From Streptomyces albipurpureus (GTDB taxonomy: Bacteria > Actinomycetota > Actinomycetes > Streptomycetales > Streptomycetaceae): a stretch of DNA of 64,000 nt. The translations under genes and the position numbers were made by a program. The notes under the pieces are model-generated. The model was given only the letters and a program-made list of their open reading frames with translations. It made no database searches and was not told the DNA's origin. Below, piece after piece: positions 16,803 to 24,500 of the stretch. Each line of letters starts with the position of its first letter. Within the stretch, counting starts at the first letter, position 1. The stretch covers positions 443,831 through 507,830 of the forward strand of contig NZ_JAMQAW010000010.1 of the NCBI RefSeq assembly GCF_023701525.1, in the 5' to 3' direction.

Positions 16803-17218
16803 ACCAGGTCATTGCCGTAGTAGTACGGCTCGGTCGCCCAGCTCACCGTCAGCCAGAGGCTCAGCGAGATCAGGGCTCCCCCCAGGGCCGCGAGGCGGGC
16901 CAGCAACCCTACGAGGGTGCCGATACCGACGGCCAGTTCACCGAGGGCGATGGCGTAGCCGAAGCCCTCGGGGTTCTTCAGGGCGAGATCGACCAGCCAG
17001 GGCACGGCAGAGGTGTCCCGGACGTTGCGCATCAGGTCACCGATGGAGCCGGTACCGCTGTCGGCGAGGAACCGACTGTCGGTGAGCTTGTCCAGCCCGG
17101 CGTAGACAAAGGTGACCCCGAGGAAGATCCGCAACGGCAGCAGGGCGTACTGGTTCGCCCGCCCCCGCCACCCTTCAGGGGCGCCGTAGCCGGCTGTCGT
17201 CCGATGGCTCGCCCTCAT
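16709..17218 (-). CDS. DoxX family membrane protein
   Basis: 169 residues with four hydrophobic segments, typical of DoxX/quinol-oxidase-subunit-like proteins: YALLPLRIFLGVTFVYAGLD, GYAIALGELAVGIGTLVGL, LAALGGALISLSLWLTVSW and LVYLMAWLPLVLAGASVF. The motif RIFLGVTFVYAGLDKL is characteristic. The role in Streptomyces is unknown; some relatives act with oxidoreductases in redox homeostasis. Start ATG 17218 (MRASHRTT) is preferred because GGTGGAG lies 6 bases upstream; ATG 17248 is an alternative. Convergent with and overlapping the previous gene. Confidence 0.9.
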   Translation of the reverse strand: MRASHRTTAGYGAPEGWRGRANQYALLPLRIFLGVTFVYAGLDKLTDSRFLADSGTGSIGDLMRNVRDTSAVPWLVDLALKNPEGFGYAIALGELAVGIGTLVGLLARLAALGGALISLSLWLTVSWATEPYYYGNDLVYLMAWLPLVLAGASVFSLDAVIAARRRRTL

Positions 17219-17391
17219 GGCTGACTCCACCTCCCGTTGACCCGTCACCTGACATTACGTTCACCCGGGCGGAAAAGCTCACCAGGCGTTCGATTTACGT
17301 CGAGAGTTCGGGTGTACGGGTGGGGCGGCGCCGAAGGCGATCCAGCTGGGCGGGTACGGCTTGGACCATGACGTCACCGGACCCGTACCGA

Positions 17392-18015
17392 CTACAGGTG
17401 GTCGATCTCGGTGAGGTCGATGTCGACGGTGAAGGGGACCGAGAGCTTGAGCCGGTCGTGGTGGATGCCGGTGAGGGCGTAGGTCCGGGTCACCTCGGAG
17501 CGCTCGAAGACCCGGACGACCGGGTGGTGGTCCGCTCCGCCCATCTCCACCAGCCAGAAGTGCGGGATTCCGGCGGCGGCGTACTTGCGCGGCTTGGTGT
17601 CGCGGTCCCGGTACTCCGAGTCCGGGGAGACCACCTCGACGGCGAGCACCACATCGGCGACCGAGTAGGAGGTCACCTGGCGACCGGTGACCGCCTCCGA
17701 ACGGATCACGGAGACATCCGGCTCGGGGGCATTGCCCTTATCGATCACCACGGTCATGTCGCGGGTCGCTCTCAGCTCAGGGGGAGCCGTACGGCGCAGA
17801 CCGCTCACCAGCACGTCGACCGCAACGCTGTGGAACGAGCTCTGCGGACTGGCGAAGACCAGACCCCCGTCGATCAACTCGGTGCGGGGTGGGAGGCCGG
17901 GCAGCGTCAGCAGGTCGTCCACGGTCCAGCCTTCCCGAGGCGGCACCGGCCAACGGGCACCTGACTCCACCGGTCCCGTCGACGGCGTCGACCCGGCGAT
18001 CGGTTCCGCGGTCAT
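17392..18015 (-). CDS. Uma2 family (DUF820) endonuclease-like protein
   Basis: 207 residues with the PD-(D/E)XK-like Uma2 core. Signs are PREGWTVDDLLTLPGLPPRTELIDG near the N-terminus, EPDVSVIRSE, LAVEVVSPDSEYRDRDTKPRKY and IPHFWLVEM. Uma2 proteins are abundant in Streptomyces and cyanobacteria; their biological role is unclear. Start ATG 18015 (MTAEPIAG) has an excellent GGAGGAACC just upstream. A longer open frame to 18105 would begin inside the terminator hairpin of guaA, which argues against it. Confidence 0.9.
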   Translation of the reverse strand: MTAEPIAGSTPSTGPVESGARWPVPPREGWTVDDLLTLPGLPPRTELIDGGLVFASPQSSFHSVAVDVLVSGLRRTAPPELRATRDMTVVIDKGNAPEPDVSVIRSEAVTGRQVTSYSVADVVLAVEVVSPDSEYRDRDTKPRKYAAAGIPHFWLVEMGGADHHPVVRVFERSEVTRTYALTGIHHDRLKLSVPFTVDIDLTEIDHL

Positions 18016-18073
18016 GGTTCCTCCCATGCACGGCATCCTGGTCTGCAATCGAGCTTGGCGAGGCCACACGGCA

Positions 18074-18105
18074 ATGCCGTCGCCCAAAGGAATGAGCGAC
18101 GGCAT
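18074..18105 (-). terminator. Intrinsic terminator downstream of guaA
   Basis: Perfect 10-bp stem ATGCCGTCGC/GCGACGGCAT with a 12-base loop, about 45 bases past the guaA stop codon and upstream of Uma2. It probably isolates Uma2 from guaA transcription. Confidence 0.75.
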
Positions 18106-18150
18106 CGGGGTTGACCGCGGGGAGGCTCGAAGAGCCTCAGCGGTGGGAGA

Positions 18151-19737
18151 TCACTCCCACTCGATGGTGCCCGGCGGCTTGCTGGTCACATCCAGCACCA
18201 CCCGGTTGACGTCGGCGACCTCATTGGTGATCCGGGTGGAGATCTTCGCCAGCACGTCGTACGGCATCCGCGTCCAGTCCGCGGTCATCGCGTCCTCGGA
18301 CGAGACCGGGCGCAGCACGATGGGGTGCCCGTAGGTGCGTCCATCGCCCTGGACACCGACGCTGCGGACATCGGCGAGCAGTACCACCGGGCACTGCCAG
18401 ATCTCGCGGTCGAGGCCGGCCGCGGTCAGTTCCTCGCGGGCGATGGCATCGGCATGGCGCAGCAGGTCAAGGCGCTCGCGCGTGACGTCGCCGACGATGC
18501 GGATGCCGAGGCCCGGGCCGGGGAACGGTTGGCGCTGGACGATCTCGTCGGGCAGGCCCAGCTCTTGGCCGACCATCCGGACCTCGTCCTTGAACAGCTT
18601 GCGCAGCGGTTCCACCAGCGCGAACTCAAGGTCCTCGGGGAGGCCGCCCACATTGTGGTGGGACTTGATGTTGGCGGTGCCGCTGCCGCCGCCGGACTCG
18701 ACGACGTCCGGGTAGAGGGTGCCCTGGACGAGGAAGGCGACGTCCTCGCCGTCAGCCGCGCCCTCGGCCACGATCTCGGCCTGTGCCTGCTCGAAGACGC
18801 GGATGAACTCACGACCGATGATCTTGCGCTTCTGCTCGGGGTCGGAGACTCCGGCGAGTGCGTCCAGGAACCGGTCCTGGGCGTCGACCACCTTGAGCTG
18901 GACGCCGGTGGCGGCGACGAAGTCCTTCTCGACCTGCTCGGTCTCGCCCTGACGCATCAGCCCGTGATCGACATAGACACAGGTCAGCTGGGAGCCGATG
19001 GCCTTCTGGACGAGGGCGGCGGCGACCGCGGAGTCCACTCCACCGGAGAGACCGCAGATGGCCCGCTTGGTGCCGACCTGCTCGCGGATGATCGCGATCT
19101 GCTCCTCGATGACATTGCCGGTCGTCCAGACCGGATCGATGCCCGCACCTCGGTAGAGGAAGTGCTCAAGGACCTGCTGGCCGTGCGTGGAGTGCATGAC
19201 CTCGGGGTGGTACTGGACGCCGTACAGCTTCTTCTCGTCGTTCTCGAAGGCGGCGACCGGTACGACGTCGGTGGACGCGGTGACGGTGAAGCCTTCGGGC
19301 GCGGCCGAGCAGGCGTCGCCGTGGGACATCCACACCGGCTGCTCGGCCGGGGTGCCCTCGAAGAGGGTCGAGCCCGGCTTGCTGACGTGCAGCGGCGTCC
19401 GTCCGTACTCACGCGAGCCCGTGTTGTCGACGGTGCCGCCGAGGGCGGTCGCCATCAGCTGGAAGCCGTAGCACATGCCGAAGACGGGAACCCCGGCCTC
19501 GAAGATGGCGCGGTCCAGGCTGGGTGCGCCCTCGGCGTAGACGGATGAGGGGCCGCCGGAGAGGATGATCCCCTTGGGGTTCTTGGCCAGCATCTCGGCG
19601 ACGGGCATCGTCGACGGGACGATCTCGCTGTAGACCCGTGCCTCACGGACGCGGCGGGCGATGAGCTGGGCGTACTGCGCGCCGAAGTCGACTACGAGTA
19701 CGACATCGGGCTCGGCAGCGGGAGACGCTGATGACAC
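18151..19737 (-). CDS. guaA: GMP synthase (glutamine-hydrolysing)
   Basis: Converts XMP, ATP and glutamine to GMP in the last step of guanine nucleotide synthesis; 528 residues, full length. The N-terminal class I glutamine amidotransferase shows VDFGAQYAQLIARRVRE, the nucleophile Cys in GMCYGFQLMA and the catalytic His-Glu in GVQYHPEV. The ATP pyrophosphatase domain has the P-loop GLSGGVDSAVAAALV. The C-terminal dimerisation domain ends with TSKPPGTIEWE, the usual GuaA tail. Start GTG 19737 has GGAAGG 6 bases upstream. It works with guaB (52829) in the same pathway. Divergent from the chorismate mutase leader. Confidence 0.98.
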   Translation of the reverse strand: MSSASPAAEPDVVLVVDFGAQYAQLIARRVREARVYSEIVPSTMPVAEMLAKNPKGIILSGGPSSVYAEGAPSLDRAIFEAGVPVFGMCYGFQLMATALGGTVDNTGSREYGRTPLHVSKPGSTLFEGTPAEQPVWMSHGDACSAAPEGFTVTASTDVVPVAAFENDEKKLYGVQYHPEVMHSTHGQQVLEHFLYRGAGIDPVWTTGNVIEEQIAIIREQVGTKRAICGLSGGVDSAVAAALVQKAIGSQLTCVYVDHGLMRQGETEQVEKDFVAATGVQLKVVDAQDRFLDALAGVSDPEQKRKIIGREFIRVFEQAQAEIVAEGAADGEDVAFLVQGTLYPDVVESGGGSGTANIKSHHNVGGLPEDLEFALVEPLRKLFKDEVRMVGQELGLPDEIVQRQPFPGPGLGIRIVGDVTRERLDLLRHADAIAREELTAAGLDREIWQCPVVLLADVRSVGVQGDGRTYGHPIVLRPVSSEDAMTADWTRMPYDVLAKISTRITNEVADVNRVVLDVTSKPPGTIEWE

Positions 19738-19856
19738 TGGCGGCCTTCCGGCGGAACGGGTTTCGGTTCTGCCGATTCTACCGGGGCGCGGAGGGCCGTC
19801 CGGCGTCCTCCCACGTTACGGAGGCTCTCGCTCCGTCTCACCATCCGAACCCGGCG

Positions 19857-19887
19857 TTGGCCTCGCCCTGACGCCGGTCCATACTGT
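19857..19887 (+). promoter_or_regulatory. Candidate promoter of the chorismate mutase leader
   Basis: TTGGCC (19857-19862) and TACTGT (19882-19887), 19 bases apart. They end 4 bases before the ATG of the leader ORF, so the leader mRNA could be leaderless. Pattern match only. Confidence 0.4.
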
Positions 19888-19891
19888 TTTC

Positions 19892-19963
19892 ATGCTTCAG
19901 CAGCTGACCTCCGTCTTTACCTATGGCACCGGCCCGTCCGGCTGCCATGGTCGTGCTGTTTGA
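19892..19963 (+). CDS. Putative 23-residue leader peptide for chorismate mutase
   Basis: ATG 19892 to TGA 19963, encoding MLQQLTSVFTYGTGPSGCHG plus RAV. No ribosome binding site precedes it, but a -10-like TACTGT ends 4 bases upstream, which fits leaderless translation. It contains one Phe and one Tyr codon (TTT ACC TAT at 19916-19924), the end products of the pathway branch opened by chorismate mutase. That is fewer than in classical attenuators. It is followed by a terminator-like hairpin. Confidence 0.45.
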   Translation: MLQQLTSVFTYGTGPSGCHGRAV

Positions 19964-19987
19964 GCTAGTGACAAACGACTTCCGAGG

Positions 19988-20046
19988 CGCCCCGGGCCGA
20001 TATGGCTCGGGGCGTTCTGTCATTCCCGGGCCATTGCCGCCCCGGG
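19988..20046 (+). promoter_or_regulatory. Attenuator-like alternative hairpins before chorismate mutase
   Basis: CGCCCCG (19988-19994) pairs with CGGGGCG (20008-20014) in an 11-bp stem that includes one G-T pair and has a GATAT loop; it is followed by TTCTGT. The same 3' arm CGGGGCG is also complementary to CGCCCCG at 20038-20044, giving a mutually exclusive structure. This is the arrangement of a terminator versus antiterminator. The ribosome binding site AGAGGAG lies further downstream, near 20065. Confidence 0.5.
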
Positions 20047-20078
20047 GCAGCCCCCTTTCATCAGAGGAGCCCCGCACG

Positions 20079-20375
20079 ATGACCACCACGGCGAAGACGA
20101 TCACGGAGCAGACCGGCGCCCGCACCGAGGAGGCGGCCGGACTGATCACCGACGCACGGGAGCGGATCGACGCGCTCGACGACCGGATCATCGGTCTCGT
20201 TCAGGAACGGATGGCGGTGTCGGCGGTGATCCAGGAGGCTCGGATCACCTCGGGCGGGCGACGGGTGAACCTGTCGCGCGAGATGGAGGTACTGGGCCAC
20301 TTCCGGGACGCGCTCGGCAAGCCGGGGACGGCACTGGCGATGACGCTCCTTGAACTGTGTCGAGGCCGCGTCTGA
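20079..20375 (+). CDS. Chorismate mutase (AroQ class)
   Basis: 98 residues, all-helical AroQ fold. It isomerises chorismate to prephenate, the first step toward Phe and Tyr. Family signature: ITDARERIDALDDRIIGLVQERMAVS in helix 1, then RRVNLSREMEVLGHFRD and the C-terminal ALAMTLLELCRGRV. The size fits the monofunctional cytoplasmic actinobacterial enzyme. ATG 20079 has AGAGGAG about 9 bases upstream. The leader with alternative hairpins suggests transcription attenuation. It is the only aromatic amino-acid gene in the window. Confidence 0.93.
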   Translation: MTTTAKTITEQTGARTEEAAGLITDARERIDALDDRIIGLVQERMAVSAVIQEARITSGGRRVNLSREMEVLGHFRDALGKPGTALAMTLLELCRGRV

Positions 20376-20843
20376 GAAGGCCGGCTGCTGCCCGGCAAGG
20401 TGGCGTGGCGTATCTGAGTTCGGGTCCGCTCTCACCCGTACGGCGCGTGACCAGTGCCGAGCGGGCTTCGTTTTAACCGGTGTCCGTGCCATCCAGGGGC
20501 GGGCCTGGAAGGAAAACCACGCGTGGCTCCGCTGGAGCGTGTGACGTACCGATGGTACGTCGTGGGACCTCGCACCAGCACACGTGACCGGTCGGCAGGG
20601 GACAGCAGCCCGGTCACCCCTAGGCGGTCGGCTCCGAGGACGCTCGGGGCCGACCGCAATCCGGTCCAAACGGTTGCGCAAGCCGCACTCCGTACACCAC
20701 GATGCCAAAAGAAGCGCAACCCACCTCTGCGCAACCCTCCCGCGCGCCCCCACTGCGCCGGGCATCAGACCTTCCTCCCTGCGGCGCACCCCCCGGCGCC
20801 GCACCGTCGGCACCGCCGCCGCGCTGACGCCGGCGCCGACGAA
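20376..20843. other. Gene-free stretch rich in stem-loops
   Basis: No credible protein gene; a 41-codon Pro/Ala-rich frame from 20701 has no ribosome binding site. Several dyads follow each other: 20543-20561 (GACGTACC-GAT-GGTACGTC), 20584-20617 (GTGACCGG...CCGGTCAC) and 20624-20657 (a 15-bp stem GCGGTCGGCTCCGAG against its partner, one G-T pair, GACG loop). This could be terminators of chorismate mutase, or a structured RNA. Confidence 0.5.
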
Positions 20844-20878
20844 CAAGGGCCCCGCGGACAGTGTCCGCGGGGCCCTTG
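20844..20878. terminator. Strong bidirectional terminator-like inverted repeat
   Basis: CAAGGGCCCCGCGGACA (20844-20860) and its perfect complement (20862-20878) form a 17-bp inverted repeat around a single base. It lies about 70 bases downstream of the immunity gene stop and probably ends the RHS-immunity transcript. Confidence 0.85.
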
Positions 20879-20946
20879 GTGCCGTACCGGACTCATTCGT
20901 CCAGCACGTTCCACATCACCGTCCGATAATTACACGGACTCACCCA

Positions 20947-21540
20947 TCAGCCGAAGGACATTCCGGCGTAGGGATCAGGCTCTCCTGTCCACGGGTCCAG
21001 ACCGAGAGCGCGCAGACGCGTTTCCTCACGATCACCCAGGTACATTACCGGCGCGGAATCCCATATGTCGTTTCCACTGAGCGGTGATTCCGCAAGCTCG
21101 CCGGAAATGACCGCTCGGAGAAACTCAACCATTCCGCAATCGTAGGTGGCCCAGTGCGGTGAAGAGTGCCTGCCCCAGACCACCACCGGCCATTTATCCG
21201 GGTCTTCCCCAGAGATGAGCCAACAGAGAATGTCTCCATCGCTGTCCACGCCCCAGGCGATCACGTCACCATCGGTGCGCAAAGGCTCGGAACCACGGGC
21301 GTTCTCGGTCTCCTCCTCCATGGCATCGATCAAGCCGCCAGCTTGGTCGACTTGAGGGCTGAGGACCCGGAGGTACTTCACAAATACACCCGTTCCGTAT
21401 CTGTGCAGAAAATCGACATAGTCCGCTGGAAAGCGAACCCCCCACTTCTGGCAGGCTGCCGACCAATCCACCGCGTCTCCACCAACCCCAGCAGGAGCGA
21501 TCAGACCATGGAGCGCTTCAGCTCCGGACGATTGGCTCAT
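20947..21540 (-). CDS. SMI1/KNR4 (SUKH) family immunity protein
   Basis: 197 residues. The SUKH fold is recognisable from WSAACQKWGVRFPADYVDFLHRYGTGVF near the N-terminus (the typical LPxDYxxFLxxYG theme) and from the acidic VIAWGVDSDGDILCWLISGED strand segment followed by WPVVVWG. SUKH proteins are the commonest immunity proteins of bacterial polymorphic toxins, including nuclease types. It starts 13 bases after the RHS toxin stop codon in the same direction, with GGTGG and GAGGAG purine stretches before ATG 21540. It is therefore almost certainly the cognate antidote. Its base composition is visibly less GC-rich than the flanking core genes, in line with a mobile toxin-immunity module. Confidence 0.88.
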   Translation of the reverse strand: MSQSSGAEALHGLIAPAGVGGDAVDWSAACQKWGVRFPADYVDFLHRYGTGVFVKYLRVLSPQVDQAGGLIDAMEEETENARGSEPLRTDGDVIAWGVDSDGDILCWLISGEDPDKWPVVVWGRHSSPHWATYDCGMVEFLRAVISGELAESPLSGNDIWDSAPVMYLGDREETRLRALGLDPWTGEPDPYAGMSFG

Positions 21541-21553
21541 CTCCTCATTCCAC

Positions 21554-24500
21554 CTATCTCATGCCACCGACTGGAACGGGCCCAATGTTGGGTGGCCGAT
21601 CGCTGGTTACCATGCCGATATTCTTCCAGACCCCCGCAGAGCTCAGGAGAGAATTCGGCACGACTTCATTGACGATGGAGAGGCCGGGCCTTCCATCAGC
21701 GGTCACTCCGTGAGCGTTCATCAGGAAGGCGACGGGTGCTGTTCGCGCTCCGTTGTACTGTGGCGTGACTCGATAGTGGACGATCTCACCAGCGTCGGTG
21801 GCGTCCTTCACCTGTTCCTCGAAGAACACCATGCTCTCGTCGATCCGGCCGGGACCCCTCGCATTGGTGTTGGCCTGCCGGGTGCAGGTGGCCAGATTGT
21901 CAAGGTCTGTACCGGAACCACCCAACTGCTTTCCGATCAGATGGCAGTTGTTGATTGCTCGATCCGGGGACAATCCGAGGAATCCGGCATAGCGTCCCGC
22001 CCATTCGTACCCCGGAGGCCGGATGTGGCTTTCCGTCTTCGAACCGGGGTTGTCCGCTATGTAGGCACTGTCCAAGCAGGCTTCCCCCTCCACAGCCCTA
22101 CTGCCGTTGCCGGAGTCCCTGGGCGTCAGATCGATCCACCCTCGACCATCCCGGCGGCAGTCCCGACGGCGTTGGTCGTCATTCCCCTGCCCCGATCCCG
22201 GGTCCACACCCGGTGCGGGGTGTGTTTCCGGAGCCTGGGCGGGGTTGAAGTCCAGCCCGTCGATGAGGTCCAGCATCTCCAGCGCACCGACGACCATCTT
22301 GAGACCGTCGCCGGGCTGCCAGCCGCCGCCCTTCGGATTCCAGTCCGGCCTCGGGGCCGGACGCACCGGAGCAGGGATCGGGCTACGGCCGTTGTTGGGG
22401 TTCTGGTCGATCACCGGGCGGGGCGGGCGGACCGCGGCGCGGACGGACTGGGCGATGCCGCTGCCGGTGCCGGGCCGGGTGAAGACCCGCGGTTGCGAGA
22501 CGCTCCCGCCATTGCCGCCACCACGTCCGGTCGACTTACTGGTGGAACTGCTGCTACTGCTACTCGCCCCCTTGCTCAGGGCGTTGACCTGGGCCTGGAT
22601 AAGGCTGGCCACCGCACTGGTCCCCAGCGCGCCGCTGAGGGGGTAGGCGGCATCGGGGGACGAAGAGGGTTCGTAACTGTTCTCCTTGTAGGCCTGGTAA
22701 GCCTTGTCTGCCTCTGTCAGGACATAGCCGGCCCCGGCCGTTATGGCTACCCCGGCGCCGACCGCCTTCCAGGCTGCCGCCGCCCCGATGACCACTGGAA
22801 CGAAGACGATGTGCCCACTGGGGTCAGTCCCGTTCATCGGCGAACCGCCCGCGTACGAATAGCGGTTGGACTGCTGGGTGACCGGGTCCAACTGCCAGGT
22901 GTCCCTCGATGCGAACCCGCCCGTGCCCGGCTGGTACCAGCGGGAGGCCATGTTCACATCGCCCGACGCCGGGTCCGTCCAGCCCGACTGGTAGCCCAGC
23001 GAGCTTCCCGTACCCGAGGAGGCCGTCACCTCGCCGAAGGGCGAGTAGGCGGTGGAGTTGGTGACGGTGAGGCCGTTCGGTGTCAGGCCCGCCACCAGGT
23101 CGGTGTGGTTGTCCGTGACGGACCACCGCTTCGTGGTGCCGGTCTCCATCGCCTGGAGACCGCCCCCGGGCTTGCGGGTGAAGTGGTTGGTGCCGTCGCT
23201 CATCAGGTTGTTGGAGCCGCCGTCGTAGGAGAACGACGTCGAGCCGTGCCCGCGCACCCGGTCCAGCGAGTCATAGGCGAAGGACGCCGACCCGTCGCTG
23301 ATCTTGCGCTCAAAGGCGTCGAAGGTCAGATTGCGGGCCGGTGATCCGGTCGCGGTGACCGAGGAGAGGGTGCCGCGAGGGCTGTAGCTGTAGGTCGATG
23401 TGCCGTCCGTCAGCAGCCGGTTGCGCTCGTCGTAGGTGGCGGTCGAGGTGCCTTCCTTGGTTCGGTTGCCGGCCGCGTCCCACTCGTAGGCCGTGGCCGT
23501 CGTCCCCTTGGTCCAGGACGTCATCCGGCCGGCCTTGTCATAGGCGTAGGCGTTGGTGCCGGCTCCGGCGGTGCCCGCGGTGTTCTTCTGGGTCACCCGG
23601 TCTTCGTGGTCGTAGCCGTAGGTGGTGGACGCCTTCTCCACCAGTTCGGCGGCGTCGGTGATCCGGTCGGTGGTGAGTCGGCCGAGGTCGTCGTAGCCGT
23701 ACTTCCTGCGCGCCTCCGAGGTCCAGCCCTGGGCGCCGCCGAGGTTGGTGGCGTACTGCTCGATCAGCGGTCGGCCGGCGGCGTCGAAGTCGTGCCAGAC
23801 CTGTCCGCCGGTGATCGAGTCCCAGGTGTGGTCCAGGCGTCCGGCGGCGTCATAGCCGAAGGTCGCCTGCTTGCCGCCGGAGTCGCGGCTGGTCATCAGG
23901 GAGTCGCCGTTGTAGGCGTAGGCCGAACTGCCGCTGGGGCCGGTGCTGGAGAGCAGTTGTCCCCGGTCGTTGTAGCTGTACACATTGCGGCCGGTGGTGC
24001 CGTCGGTCCCGGCGGCGGTCATCCGGCCGGCGAGGTCGTACTCCAGCTTGCGCGCCGTGGTCGCGGCCGCTGAGCCGGTGCCGGTCTCGCCGGTGAGCTT
24101 GCCGAGCGCGTTGTACGTGCGGTCGCGCCGCACCCCGCCCGGCAGCAGGTCGGCCACGCTCTGGCCGGCCGCGTCGTACGCGGTCTGCCAGGTGCGGTCG
24201 GCCGCGTTCGGATGGGCCGTGGTCGCCGGTTCGATGGTGGAGTCGGGCAGTTCCCAGGCGGTGAAGGTGTAGGAGGTGGACTTGCCCCGACCGTCCGTCA
24301 GCCGGGTCCGGCTGCCCAGGGCGTTGTAGCCGGATGCGGTGGTGATGGTCGAGGTCGCCGTCACGGGTTCGACCATCTGGGTCACCCGGCCGAGGGCGTC
24401 GACCGTGTACTCGGTACGGCTGCCCGACGCCGAGACGGAGGCCGTCTTGTGGCCGTCCGCGTTGTACTCGGCGGAGACCGAGCGGTGTGCGGTCGAGCCG

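Noticed and set aside
20701..20826. 41-codon Pro/Ala-rich ORF
   Set aside because: No ribosome binding site, no similarity recognised, and it lies among hairpins.
20061..20846. 261-codon minus-strand frame over chorismate mutase
   Set aside because: Covers a clear AroQ gene on the other strand; Arg/Pro-rich and without domain signs.
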